Under the pieces are notes generated by a model. The model saw only the letters and a program-made list of their open reading frames with translations, did no database searches and had not been told where the DNA came from. Positions 36,097 through 45,226 of a DNA stretch of 64,000 bases are shown here, one piece after another. The DNA is from JADMIH01 sp036399775 (GTDB lineage: Bacteria > Chloroflexota > Chloroflexia > QHBQ01 > JADMIH01). A program made the translations under genes and the position numbers. The stretch spans positions 1 to 64,000 of the forward strand of contig DASWMJ010000097.1 of the NCBI GenBank assembly GCA_036399775.1, in the 5' to 3' direction. Position 1 is the first letter of the stretch; each line of letters starts with the position of its first letter.

Positions 36097-38499
36097 ATGG
36101 CCGTTACCACCCGCACAAACCAGGCTCATGCGCAGACCGGCCCCGCCTTGAAGGTGGGGCTTGCGGCATTGGCGGTGGTCGCCGGGCTGACGTTGGGCGC
36201 GGCTGCGGGGTTCGGCGTGCCCCAAACCTACCTGATCGCGGGGCTGGCCGCGCCCTTCCTGCTGCTCCTCACGCTGGCGCGACCCCATTGGGCGGTCGCC
36301 ATCTATGTCGTGCTGGTCTACGCCGACCTCCTGAGTGTATTGGTGCAGCATCACGGCATGCCTCCTCTCGCGCGCTTCGCCGGGGCGATGCTCCTGAGCG
36401 CGGTGCTTGGCTACCGCATAATCATCCGCCGCGAGGGGCTGGTGACGGATAAGGTTACGTGGTGGCTGGCGGCTTATGGCGCGATGGTGGCGCTTGGGCT
36501 GGTGTACGCCCGGCACACCGATAGCGTCATGGTGAACGTCATTGAGTTCGGGCGCATCTTCCTGACCTATCTAATCATTGTCAACGCCATCACCACGCCC
36601 GCCAGGCTGCGTGCCTTGCTGTGGGGTTTGCTGGGAGCAGGCGTATTCCTGGCTATGCTGACCATATTCCAGACGGTCACAGGCCAGTTCGATAACGATT
36701 TCGGTGGCCTGGCAACGTACCGGGTGAGCGACATCGCGGGAGGTGCGGACGCGCCCCGCCCAGGCGGCACCATCGGCGACGCCAACTACTACGGCCAACT
36801 CCTCCTGATCGTCCTCCCTATAGGTCTGTACCTGATCTTCGCGGGGAACAGCCTGGCGGCGCGCATCACGGGGCTGGCGGCGAGCGCGTGCCTGGTTGTC
36901 GCGGTAGTATTCACCTACTCGCGGGGTGACGCCCTCGCGTTGGGGGCGATAGCGGTAGCGGCAGCCATCTACAAGCGCCCCCATCCAATCTTCCTGGTGG
37001 GCGCGGTCGTGGCCCTCGTGGCGGCGGTGCCCCTCATGCCGCCCGGCTACGTGGCGAGGCTAACTACCGTGGTTGACGTGGCGCAGGGCAACAAGCAGAC
37101 GATATACACCGAAGACTCGATACGAGGCCGGGCGGGGGCCACGCAGGCCGCGATAGATATGTTCCTGGACCACCCGCTTCTCGGCGTCGGCAGGGAAAAT
37201 TACGCCTCTTATCAGCTTGAGTACGTTTCGGGCACGAGCCTGGCGAAAGTCGCCAAAGGCATCCCTCCGCATAATCTTTACCTGGAAGTGGTAGCGGAAC
37301 ATGGGCTGCTGGGGGTATTGGTCGTGGGTGGCCTGCTGTTAGCCGTGTGGAGGGCGTTACGGGACGCGCGCCGCCGCTTCTTGAGCCAGGGGAATTACCA
37401 GCAGGCCGAACTGGCCGGGTGGCTGGGGATAGGGCTGTTCGGCTACCTGGTGAGCAGCCTTTTCCTGCATGGCGCGTTCCTGTACATGCTGGGGTTGCAG
37501 ATCGCGCTCATCGTCGCGCTTCGGCAAATGTCGCGGGCGGCAGACGCGGCTCCCAGCATACGTGTGCTGCCAATGCGAAGCGACCTTGCCTCGGACGCGA
37601 TATACAGCCCTTTACCCGAGGATGAAGATATTGTAGACCAGAGGCGCACAGGGAAGCTCGCAGGGGTGTCCAGGTGGGCGCAGGCTTTGCAAGGTCGAAT
37701 TACGGGTAAATTGCCGCAACTCGACGAAACAGGCACGCCGGACGACGCACCTCCCGTCGAACCTGTGCCGGAGCAGCCCGCCTCGCGAGACCTCATCAAT
37801 ATCTGGTTGAGGGCGGCGGCGCAGGCCAGGCTGCGGGGCGACATGGAGAGGGCGCGCGAGCTGGTGGACCAGGTGTTGGAGCGCGAGCCAAATAACGTGA
37901 TCGCGCTCCAACTTGACGTGCGGCTGCGCTCAAGTAGCCTGCCGCCCAGGCACTTGAACGCGAGCATGATATACAAGTGGAGCGGCCCGATCCGTTCATA
38001 CTGGGAGAGGCACGGCGGCGAAGCGATATTCGGCCAACCCATCAGCCCGCCCTTCACCGAGACGATGGACGACGGGCACGCAGTGGAAGTGCAATACTTC
38101 GAGAAGGCACGGTTGGAGTTCCGCCCTGAGTGCGCGAACGTGGAGTTCGGTGTGGTGCCCGGGCGGCTGGGGCTTGAAGTGCCGATTGCGGACACCCCGC
38201 CTTCGCCATTGCCTGCGGGCTTGCAAGGGCAGCAAATAATCCTGCACGCCGGTAGTCTCATGATGCCGAGGCTCTTCTTCGAGTTCTGGGAGCGGCATGG
38301 CGGCCCCGAAGTATTCGGCTATCCCATCAGCCCTGTACTTGTGGATGTCGAGAGTGACGGCACGCGGTTAACGGTACAATACTATGAGCGGGCATGCTTC
38401 GAGTACCACCCTGAGCGCGAAGCATCCGAAGTCGTACAGCTATCCAACCTCGGCAGGCAAGTATTTGCGGCAAAATATGATGCAAAGTCTAAAGTCTAA
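36097..38499 (+). CDS. Wzy/O-antigen-ligase-like polymerase with GYPIS modules
   Basis: An 800-residue protein. About 12 membrane helices (1-475) carry the Wzy_C/ligase signature: VFTYSRGDALALG, FLDHPLLGVGRENYASY, PHNLYLEVVAEHGLLGVL. It should polymerise or ligate lipid-linked repeat units outside the membrane. A hydrophilic tail holds one TPR-like helix pair (about 564-613). Two copies (623-693 and 715-790) of the module W-x-RHGG-x3-FG-x-PIS...VQY-[FY]-E-[KR]-A follow, shared with the GT-C protein at 12688-15333. Fusion of a polymerase with such modules is unusual. The last codons and stop are formed by AAAGTCT heptamers. Confidence 0.88.
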   Translation: MAVTTRTNQAHAQTGPALKVGLAALAVVAGLTLGAAAGFGVPQTYLIAGLAAPFLLLLTLARPHWAVAIYVVLVYADLLSVLVQHHGMPPLARFAGAMLLSAVLGYRIIIRREGLVTDKVTWWLAAYGAMVALGLVYARHTDSVMVNVIEFGRIFLTYLIIVNAITTPARLRALLWGLLGAGVFLAMLTIFQTVTGQFDNDFGGLATYRVSDIAGGADAPRPGGTIGDANYYGQLLLIVLPIGLYLIFAGNSLAARITGLAASACLVVAVVFTYSRGDALALGAIAVAAAIYKRPHPIFLVGAVVALVAAVPLMPPGYVARLTTVVDVAQGNKQTIYTEDSIRGRAGATQAAIDMFLDHPLLGVGRENYASYQLEYVSGTSLAKVAKGIPPHNLYLEVVAEHGLLGVLVVGGLLLAVWRALRDARRRFLSQGNYQQAELAGWLGIGLFGYLVSSLFLHGAFLYMLGLQIALIVALRQMSRAADAAPSIRVLPMRSDLASDAIYSPLPEDEDIVDQRRTGKLAGVSRWAQALQGRITGKLPQLDETGTPDDAPPVEPVPEQPASRDLINIWLRAAAQARLRGDMERARELVDQVLEREPNNVIALQLDVRLRSSSLPPRHLNASMIYKWSGPIRSYWERHGGEAIFGQPISPPFTETMDDGHAVEVQYFEKARLEFRPECANVEFGVVPGRLGLEVPIADTPPSPLPAGLQGQQIILHAGSLMMPRLFFEFWERHGGPEVFGYPISPVLVDVESDGTRLTVQYYERACFEYHPEREASEVVQLSNLGRQVFAAKYDAKSKV

Positions 38500-38612
38500 A
38501 GTCAAAGCACAGGTATATTCTTGTAGGGGCGAGGCATGCCTCGCTCTGCCTGGGTTCGCGTACCCAAGTTGGTTTGCCACTCCCACCAGGGCGAGGCATG
38601 CCTCGCCCCTAC
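38484..38612. repeat. AAAGTCT heptamers and 90-bp palindromic element
   Basis: AAAGTCT, AAAGTCT, AAAGTCA (38484-38504) overlap the wzy stop codon. Next, 38523-38612 is a palindromic element with GTAGGGGCGA...TCGCCCCTAC ends and GAGGCATGCCTC in both arms. It is of the same family as 22825-22915. Confidence 0.85.
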
Positions 38613-38646
38613 AGTGCACATTTGACAATTTACTGGGAGCAGGCAG

Positions 38647-39627
38647 GTGACGCGCTCGCGCGTAACGGTGCTGGCCTATCACCGCGTCGCCGCGCCTGGT
38701 AACAGCGACCTTTCGCCTGCGTTGATTGACGCTTACCCCGCCGAGTTCGAGGCGCAGATGCGCTACGTGGCCGCGCGCTACAACGTGGTGTCGTCGTGGG
38801 ACCTCGTGCGCGCCTTGCGTGAGGGGTATACGCTGCCCTCAAGGGCGCTGATAATCACCTTCGACGACGGCTACAGGTGCTTCGCGGAGGTCGCCATGCC
38901 TGTGCTACGGCGTCTCGGCCTGCCGGTAACCCTATTCGTGCCCACAGGCTTCCCTGGCGCGCCCGGCAAGCTATTCTGGTGGGACACGCTGCACCGCGCG
39001 CTGAAACGCACAGGCAAGGCGCAGATTGAGGTGGCGGGCGTGGGGATAGTGAGCACGCGAACGTCCAAAGAACGTTACGCCGCATACGGCAGACTGGTGC
39101 CTTATATTGAGAGGATAAGAGAGCAAGAGGCGGCAAAGCTGCTCGACCATATCGTGGAACAGTGCGAAGTAGAGCCAAACGTGACACCCCACATGCTCAG
39201 TTGGGAAGAAATCGTGGCGCTCGAATCAGAGGGCGTGAACGTTGGGCCGCACACTCAGAGCCATATCATCCTGGCGCAGGCCAGTAGAGAGCGCATCCAG
39301 GCGGAAGTAGCGGGGTCGTGGGCCGACCTACAGGCAAAGATAGAGCGTCCGCTGCCCATATTCTGCTACCCCAACGGCAAGCCGCACGCCATCAACCATG
39401 TGGTGAGGCAGACGGTCCGGGAGACGGGAATGGCGGGAGCGTACACGATGGTCGCCGGGCTGAACGTGGTGGGGCGCACCGATCCGTATCTGCTCTATCG
39501 CGTCGGTACAGAGGCGGGCCACTCCCTCCGGAGGTTCGCCTTCAAGCTGACGGTGGGGGGTAGGGTCTACAGGAGGTTGAAGTCGCTCGCCACGCGCACT
39601 TCCGCAGAGGTTAATGCTGAGAGGTAG
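38647..39627 (+). CDS. polysaccharide deacetylase (NodB-like)
   Basis: A 326-residue CE4-family protein. The NodB motifs are LAYHRVA, ALIITFDDGYR (about 75-85, catalytic and metal-binding Asp pair), VGPHTQSHIILAQ (H-x3-H metal ligands) and FCYPNGK. It removes acetyl groups from N-acetylated sugars, probably during or after polymer export. There is no signal peptide, so action on a cytoplasmic or lipid-linked precursor, or export by another route, must be considered. GTG at 38647 follows GGGAG at good distance. It overlaps the next gene by 14 bases. Confidence 0.9.
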   Translation: MTRSRVTVLAYHRVAAPGNSDLSPALIDAYPAEFEAQMRYVAARYNVVSSWDLVRALREGYTLPSRALIITFDDGYRCFAEVAMPVLRRLGLPVTLFVPTGFPGAPGKLFWWDTLHRALKRTGKAQIEVAGVGIVSTRTSKERYAAYGRLVPYIERIREQEAAKLLDHIVEQCEVEPNVTPHMLSWEEIVALESEGVNVGPHTQSHIILAQASRERIQAEVAGSWADLQAKIERPLPIFCYPNGKPHAINHVVRQTVRETGMAGAYTMVAGLNVVGRTDPYLLYRVGTEAGHSLRRFAFKLTVGGRVYRRLKSLATRTSAEVNAER

Positions 39628-40237
39628 GGTGCGGCGTCCGAGTCTGCGATTCGTGCTGCTGGCGGCGTTGCTGCTGTTGGCCTTGTGGGGATTGGGCGAC
39701 CTGGCCTTCGTGAGCATAGGCGCGGAGACTGATTACGCGGCACCGGCGGACGTGATAATGGTGCTGGGCTGTAACGTATATCGCGACAACGGCCCAAGCC
39801 CCTGCATACGCGCCCGCGCCGGACACGCCGCCGACCTCTACCACCAGGGATTAGCGCCCAGGGTCATCGCCACAGGCGGGCCAACAGAGCAGGGTCCGGT
39901 GGAATCGGCGGTGCTGGCGCGAGTGCTGATGGAGAGGGGCGTGCCCTCCGGCGACATCATCCGGGAGGAGCAGGCGCTCAACACGATACAGAACATCCGC
40001 AACAGCCAGGCTATCATGCGGGAGCATGGTTGGAGCACGGCTATACTGGTCACGGAGCCGTTCCACATCAACCGCGCCGCGCTCATCGCCAGGGACTCTG
40101 GCCTTACGATCTACCCCTCCCCGGCCGTGGACACGCCCAATTGGGACCAGCCCGCCGTGAGGGTCTTCAACCTTTCGCGGGATGCGGTGTCGCTGATGCT
40201 CTACCAGGCGAAGAGTTTAGTGGGGGTCCGGGAGTAG
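39614..40237 (+). CDS. DUF218/YdcF-SanA-like membrane-anchored protein
   Basis: A 207-residue protein with an N-terminal anchor (LRFVLLAALLLLALWGLGDL) and the DUF218 core: ADVIMVLGCNV, RARAGHAADLYHQG, VIATGGPTEQGPVESAV and ILVTEPFHINRA. Members include SanA and ElyC, linked to envelope integrity and polyprenyl-phosphate use. That would suit a polysaccharide locus drawing on the same lipid carrier. It overlaps the deacetylase and converges on wzx, overlapping its 3' end by 21 bases. Confidence 0.85.
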   Translation: MLRGRVRRPSLRFVLLAALLLLALWGLGDLAFVSIGAETDYAAPADVIMVLGCNVYRDNGPSPCIRARAGHAADLYHQGLAPRVIATGGPTEQGPVESAVLARVLMERGVPSGDIIREEQALNTIQNIRNSQAIMREHGWSTAILVTEPFHINRAALIARDSGLTIYPSPAVDTPNWDQPAVRVFNLSRDAVSLMLYQAKSLVGVRE

Positions 40238-41797
40238 ATCAGTAGCGGGTGCCGGCCGCCTGCGCTGGATGAGGCTGCGGCCAAGCGTCAGCAGCGACAT
40301 GACAGCCTGCCTGTCGAGCACCCAGATAGTGGCGGCATAGACGGCTGCGCCCACCACTATCGCTAACAGCATGACGGGGATGCTCTGCTCATCGGGGCTG
40401 AGCGTGAATATCACGCGCACAACCAGCGCCATGACGAGGGACGCGGCCACCGGTGGCCAGATGGCGCGAAGAATGGTGAGCACGCCGATTTTCACGAAGC
40501 GCGACACCACCCACATATCTATCAGGATGCCTATCACGCGCACAACCAAATGCGCCCAGGCCACGCCCACTATCCCATAGTTGGTCGCCGCCCACCATAG
40601 CGCGGGGGCCAGCATAGCCAGCTTGAGGAAGCTGAGGCGGTTGAGGATGCCGGGCCTACCCAGGGCCTTGTACACTACCCCCGGCCAGTGGCTGACCGCG
40701 CCCAGCACCATGTAGATAGAGAGTACCTGCATCACGGGGATGGCAGGGTCCCACCTCGACTGGAAGAGGATGTGCATCAGCGTGGGCGTGATCGCTCCGA
40801 GGCCGAAGCCCAGGGGCGCGACTATCACCAGCATGTAGTGTTGCATCTTGAGGTATGCTTCGCGCATCGCGGCCAGGTCGGCTTGCAACCGCGCCACGAC
40901 CGGGAAGGCCACGTTCGAGACGGCCTGCGACAGGTTGGTGACGAGCATCTCAGGGATGCGGTAGGCGATGGTGTAGAGGCCCAGGGATGCCTCCCCCAGC
41001 AGGCGGCCTATGATGAGGTAGTCTATGTCGGCTACGAGGGTGCCGAGGCCGTTCACCATCATTATCTGGGAGCCATAGCCGAACATGGGCCGGAAGAGCT
41101 TGCGGTCGAGCTGGCGGGAGGGCCGCCAGGGGGATACTATCCACAAAAGCAGCGTGGCGCACGCCTCCCCGACCACCTGCCCTATCACCAGGCTCCACAC
41201 GCCCCAGCCCGTCAGCGCGAGCGCCACCGACAGGAGGCCCTTGACGAGAGTGCGCCCCACCTCCGGCACCATGCGCTTGCGGAAGTTTATATCTTTCTGA
41301 AGGAGAGCGTCCTGGGTGCTGCCGAAGGAAGCGAAGAGGAGGCTGAAGCCGAGCGTGCGTAAGAGCGACACCATCAACTCGGCGTCGGCGGCGCTGTCTA
41401 CCCTGAAAAAGTGGGGGGCCAGGGGCGCGAGCAGCCAGTTGAGCGCGAACAGGGCCACGCCGAGGCCAGTGCTGAGGAAGAACGCCATGTTCGCGGCGGG
41501 GATGCCGCCCTTCTGGTTGTAGATGAGGGCCGCGCCTATGCCGAAGTCGCGAAAGATGTCGAGGGCCAGTATGACCAGCAGAGCCATGCCCACCAGCCCG
41601 AACTCCGAGGGCGAGAGGACGCGCGCCAGGATGAGGGTCGCCACGAACAGCAGGCCCTTGCTCAAGATGAACGCCGCGTAATTCCAGATAGCGCCCTGCG
41701 CCGCCTGCTTGCCCAGGCTGGGCGACTCGTCGGTTACGTTTCTCTGTGGGGGAATAATCGGAGTGCCCTTTCCGCCTGCGTCGTGCCCATGCAACAT
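40217..41797 (-). CDS. Wzx-type polysaccharide flippase
   Basis: A 526-residue protein of the MOP/MATE exporter superfamily. It opens with AIWNYAAFILSKGLLFVATL and ARVLSPSEFGLVGMALLVI, typical of Wzx/RfbX/TuaB-type flippases, and has about 14 hydrophobic helices. It would flip the undecaprenyl-linked repeat unit to the outside for Wzy. It is the only minus-strand gene in the left half of the locus and has a good TTGAAC/TACAAT promoter at 41915-41942 with an upstream box shared with two other promoters. Confidence 0.92.
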   Translation of the reverse strand: MLHGHDAGGKGTPIIPPQRNVTDESPSLGKQAAQGAIWNYAAFILSKGLLFVATLILARVLSPSEFGLVGMALLVILALDIFRDFGIGAALIYNQKGGIPAANMAFFLSTGLGVALFALNWLLAPLAPHFFRVDSAADAELMVSLLRTLGFSLLFASFGSTQDALLQKDINFRKRMVPEVGRTLVKGLLSVALALTGWGVWSLVIGQVVGEACATLLLWIVSPWRPSRQLDRKLFRPMFGYGSQIMMVNGLGTLVADIDYLIIGRLLGEASLGLYTIAYRIPEMLVTNLSQAVSNVAFPVVARLQADLAAMREAYLKMQHYMLVIVAPLGFGLGAITPTLMHILFQSRWDPAIPVMQVLSIYMVLGAVSHWPGVVYKALGRPGILNRLSFLKLAMLAPALWWAATNYGIVGVAWAHLVVRVIGILIDMWVVSRFVKIGVLTILRAIWPPVAASLVMALVVRVIFTLSPDEQSIPVMLLAIVVGAAVYAATIWVLDRQAVMSLLTLGRSLIQRRRPAPATDLLPDPH

Positions 41798-41804
41798 TAT
41801 TATA

Positions 41805-41855
41805 TTGATTTGGCACCAACTTCACGCTCAACGGGTGAAAATGGTGCCAAATCAA
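41805..41855. repeat. 14-bp inverted repeat in the wzx leader
   Basis: TTGATTTGGCACCA (41805-41818) and TGGTGCCAAATCAA (41842-41855) form a perfect stem with a 23-base loop, 7 bases before the wzx start. In the mRNA it would lie just ahead of the ATG, where it could control translation or be an operator. Confidence 0.75.
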
Positions 41856-41914
41856 TCAAGAAAAGGAGCGTTCCTAACACCGGCAGGCGCATCGCTGGGA
41901 TTAGGACCTCTTCT

Positions 41915-41966
41915 ATTGTACACCAAACGCCGTGCGGTTCAATCACCCGTAAGTATTAGAATTGTG
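41915..41966 (-). promoter_or_regulatory. wzx promoter with shared upstream box
   Basis: On the minus strand, TTGAAC (41942-41937) and TACAAT (41920-41915) are 16 bases apart. Directly upstream, overlapping the -35 box, is a 27-base box (41966-41940) containing CAATTCTAATACTTACGGG. Close relatives precede the promoters at 52.7 and 53.7 kb. ATTAGGACC (41900-41908) lies at the expected transcription start. Confidence 0.6.
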
Positions 41967-41971
41967 ATAGA

Positions 41972-42000
41972 TTGTACCACGAATAGGGTTATGGTAGAAT
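41972..42000 (+). promoter_or_regulatory. divergent promoter of the second deacetylase block
   Basis: TTGTAC (41972-41977) and TAGAAT (41995-42000) are 17 bases apart, 45 bases before the ATG at 42045. It shares the regulatory box at 41940-41966 with the wzx promoter on the other strand. Confidence 0.6.
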
Positions 42001-42044
42001 AGGCGTGCGCCGCACGACGGCAGCAGAGACGCCGGAAGGTACCT

Positions 42045-42926
42045 ATGAAATCCGCGTTGAAAGCCGCCTTCTTCGGAGCGGCCTACATGGCTCGAAAGTT
42101 GGCCCGCCCCGGCGGGATTACCATCCTCAGCTACCACTCGCTCGATGAGCATGCAACCCCCCTATCAGTGCCGCCCCGCCTCTTCGAGATCCACATGGCA
42201 ACCATCGCCGCCGAGCGTTGCCCCACCTTCACGATGGCGCAGGTAGCGGCCCACCTCGCGGCGCGTCGCCCTTTCCCCCCGCGCGCTATCGCCATCACTT
42301 TCGATGACGGCTTCGAGAACCTGGCGAGCGTGGCCGCACCCATCATGGCTCGCTACGGTCTGCGCGGCACCGTGTACGTCATCAGTGGAATGGTAGGGCG
42401 AACGACCCAATGGACCGACGGAGAGTTAGAATTGCCCATGATGCCCCTGCTCACCTGGGCGCAAATCAAGACGCTTCAAGCAGGGGGATGGGAGATAGGC
42501 GCGCACTCAGTTACGCACGGCTTCCTGACGCAATGCTCCCAGGCCGACCTGAGGCGAGAGTTGCGCGAGTCGAAAGCTACCCTGGAAGAGAGGTCAGGTG
42601 CACAGGTGACGGCCTTCGCCTACCCGCAGGGCGATTACGACCGCAGGGTGGTCGCGGAGACGCGCCTGGCAGGCTACACCACAGCCACAACGGTTGACCA
42701 GGGACGTGCCGGGTTGGAGGACGACCCTCTGCGCCTCCCGCGCCTGCTAGTGAGCGGCAACACCACCCCCGCCGCCATGCGAGCGTTTAGCGCGCCCACG
42801 ATAGGTCCGGCTTACAAGCTCACCAACCTCGCTATCAAGCGCGTTTTGGGCAAAAAGCGGTGGCCGCGCCGCCGTCCGGGTGAAATACAAAGCAGCCGCA
42901 CGCTGCCGGGGCCGGAGCGCGTATGA
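42045..42926 (+). CDS. polysaccharide deacetylase (NodB-like)
   Basis: A 293-residue CE4-family protein with ILSYHSLDE, AIAITFDDGFENLASVAAPI (Asp-Asp pair), IGAHSVTHGFLTQ (H-x3-H) and TAFAYPQGDYD. It is a second deacetylase of the locus, more compact than the one at 38647 and different in sequence. GGAAGG precedes the ATG. Its stop overlaps the ATG of the next gene (ATGA), so it is co-translated with the glycosyltransferase. Confidence 0.92.
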   Translation: MKSALKAAFFGAAYMARKLARPGGITILSYHSLDEHATPLSVPPRLFEIHMATIAAERCPTFTMAQVAAHLAARRPFPPRAIAITFDDGFENLASVAAPIMARYGLRGTVYVISGMVGRTTQWTDGELELPMMPLLTWAQIKTLQAGGWEIGAHSVTHGFLTQCSQADLRRELRESKATLEERSGAQVTAFAYPQGDYDRRVVAETRLAGYTTATTVDQGRAGLEDDPLRLPRLLVSGNTTPAAMRAFSAPTIGPAYKLTNLAIKRVLGKKRWPRRRPGEIQSSRTLPGPERV

Positions 42927-44086
42927 CCAGGGTGCTGCACGCCATCCGCACCGTTGACGCCAGGCAGACCGGGGGCGCAGAGGAGCTGCTATTGAGGCTC
43001 AGCCAGGCGCTCACCAGGCGCGGGCGCTTCGACCCCATTATCCTGCGATTACGCAAACCGAATCCCACAGCCGACCCCAGCAAGGACTTCGACAACAGGG
43101 CGCATAAGGTAGGAGTCAAGGTGCTGCCTATGTCGAAGCTCAGGTGGCAGTATAGGTGGCTGAGTGGTCTGCCGCGCGGGCTGCGGATAAGGGTAATACA
43201 TATGCACGGGCAGCGCGCCAACTACGTGGTATGGGCTTTGCGTCGGCTCTTCCCCGGCACCTGGGGGCGGGTGCCGCTCGTGGCGACGGTGCATGGATGG
43301 GTGCAGGACAATCTTGCGCGCAAGATCGTGACCCGTTTGGAGCTTGTCACCCTGCGCGACTGCGACCACGTTATCACGGTATCCGAGCTACAGAGAAAGA
43401 CGCTGCTGGACCTGGGATTCGCGCCTGACAGGGTAACTGTGGTGCGCCCCGGCATCCCCAACCTGGCGGAAGGGACGCGCGGTGCGGAAGAGCGTAGATC
43501 AGCCCGGGCGAAGTGGCACATCCCCATGAACGCTTACGTCGTAGCGGCCATAGGGCGGCTCTCGACGGAGAAGCGGTTCGACCTCTACCTTGAGACGTGC
43601 GCCGCGCTCGCGAAGGAGATACCCGACACGCGCTTCTTGCTGGTGGGCGGCGGCAAGCAAGAAGCCAACCTCAAGGCGCTCGCTACCGCGCTGGGCCTCG
43701 ATGACCAGGTCATCTTCACCGGGCTGACCGACGATATGCCCGGCATATACGCGGCTACGGACCTGGTGATGCTCACGTCCGACACGGAGGGCACACCGCA
43801 CGTCCTCCTGGAAGCTATGTCGCTCGACATCCCCATTGTTGCTACAGAAGTGGGGGGCATACCGGAGTTCGTTACGTCGGGCGAGCACGGTATACTTGTC
43901 CCGGCGGGTGACAAGGACGCGCTGGTTGAAGCGACCTTGCGGGTGCATGACGATGCGGCCCTGGCGTCGCGGCTTGTGGCGGGCGGGCGAGAGGTCGCAG
44001 GAAAATTTACCGTCGAGCGCATGGCCGAAGGAGTAGAAGAGGTATACAGCCGTGTGCTATCCGGCAAAAAGAACAGAGGGCAATAG
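42923..44086 (+). CDS. glycosyltransferase family 4
   Basis: A 387-residue GT-B enzyme. Its acceptor loop is DARQTGGAEELLLRLSQAL, then VIHMHGQRANYVVWALRRLF, VVRPGIPNLA, IGRLSTEKRFDLYLE and the donor motif DTEGTPHVLLEAMSLDIPIVA. It starts on the ATGA overlap with the deacetylase and is followed after 9 bases by another GT4. The sugar is unknown. Confidence 0.92.
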   Translation: MTRVLHAIRTVDARQTGGAEELLLRLSQALTRRGRFDPIILRLRKPNPTADPSKDFDNRAHKVGVKVLPMSKLRWQYRWLSGLPRGLRIRVIHMHGQRANYVVWALRRLFPGTWGRVPLVATVHGWVQDNLARKIVTRLELVTLRDCDHVITVSELQRKTLLDLGFAPDRVTVVRPGIPNLAEGTRGAEERRSARAKWHIPMNAYVVAAIGRLSTEKRFDLYLETCAALAKEIPDTRFLLVGGGKQEANLKALATALGLDDQVIFTGLTDDMPGIYAATDLVMLTSDTEGTPHVLLEAMSLDIPIVATEVGGIPEFVTSGEHGILVPAGDKDALVEATLRVHDDAALASRLVAGGREVAGKFTVERMAEGVEEVYSRVLSGKKNRGQ

Positions 44087-44095
44087 AGCCAGATT

Positions 44096-45226
44096 ATGCC
44101 TAGAAAAATACGACTGCTACAGATAATAGACCACCTCGGCCACGGGGGCGCGGAAATGTTGCAGCTTACCCTTGCGAAGAGCATAGACCGAGCGTGCTTC
44201 GACCTGCACGTAATCGCTCTTCGGCAGTGGCCGCAACCGCTGCTCGTAAAATCCCTGCGCGCTCTGGGGGTGCCCGTCACCGAGCTAAACCAGCGCAACG
44301 CTTACGACTTACCCGCGCTGCTCAGTATGATAAAATACATCCGTAGACACCGTATAGACATCATCCACACCCACCTTATAGCTTCCGATTTCCTGGGGCG
44401 CATAGCGGGGTTCCTCACCGGGAGGCCGGTCGTCTCCACGATGCACAATTCACGCGCCGACCTGGATAACGAGCCGGTGCGCCGCCAGTGGATGGAACAG
44501 TGGACGGGACGCTTCATGGCGCGAAGACTCATCGTGGTGTCGGAGATGCTGCGCGAGGAGACGGCGCAATGGTTCGGCGTGCCGTCGCGTAAGGTGGTTG
44601 CCATACCCAACGGAGTGGACACCGAGGCTTTTAGAAGAGGGCCGGAGTTCGACAGGGCGGCGGTCAAGTGCAAGATGGTGGGTGGTGAATATGTGATGGT
44701 GACGAACGTGGCGCGCTGGGTTCCGCAGAAGGGACTGAACCACCTCATAGACGCGGCGCGGACAGTAACGGATTCGCGGCCCGACGTTCGATTTCTGCTA
44801 TTGGGGCATGGCGACCTGCACGCCGAGTTGGAGGCGCAGGCACAGGCGCTGGGCATAAGCGATAAGGTGATCTTTAGCTTCCTGGACAACGTATCGGACG
44901 TGCTTGCCGCCAGCGACGTGTTCGTGCTGTCGTCGCTGTGGGAGGGGCTTCCCCTCGCCCTGTTGGAAGCGATGGCTGCGGGCTGCCCTGTTGTTGCCAC
45001 CGACGTGGGCGGGGTCTCCCAGGTGCTTCAGCGCGGGGCGACGGGCTTGCTCGTACCCCCCGCAGATGCCGGTGCGCTGGCCGCCGCCATGTTGGAGTGC
45101 GTAAATAACCCTCAGCAGGCAAGCGAGCGTGGTGCCGCCGCACAAGCATGGGTGACACAAAGCTATGGGATGCGGGCGTGGGCAAGCAAACTGGAGAAAT
45201 TATATTTGCGCGAGGTGACACGTTGA
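44096..45226 (+). CDS. glycosyltransferase family 4
   Basis: A 376-residue GT-B enzyme with LGHGGAEMLQLTLAKSI, IIHTHLIASDFLGRIAG, IPNGVDTEAF, VARWVPQKGLNHLI and the donor motif LWEGLPLALLEAMAAGCPVVA. It is close in layout to the enzymes at 34032 and 42923, so the repeat unit probably contains several retaining linkages. Its TGA stop overlaps the TTG start of the next gene. Confidence 0.92.
   Translation: MPRKIRLLQIIDHLGHGGAEMLQLTLAKSIDRACFDLHVIALRQWPQPLLVKSLRALGVPVTELNQRNAYDLPALLSMIKYIRRHRIDIIHTHLIASDFLGRIAGFLTGRPVVSTMHNSRADLDNEPVRRQWMEQWTGRFMARRLIVVSEMLREETAQWFGVPSRKVVAIPNGVDTEAFRRGPEFDRAAVKCKMVGGEYVMVTNVARWVPQKGLNHLIDAARTVTDSRPDVRFLLLGHGDLHAELEAQAQALGISDKVIFSFLDNVSDVLAASDVFVLSSLWEGLPLALLEAMAAGCPVVATDVGGVSQVLQRGATGLLVPPADAGALAAAMLECVNNPQQASERGAAAQAWVTQSYGMRAWASKLEKLYLREVTR

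Noticed and set aside
40688..41362. 224-codon frame on the plus strand
   Set aside because: Antisense to wzx and made of His/Arg/Glu-rich sequence without any recognisable fold.
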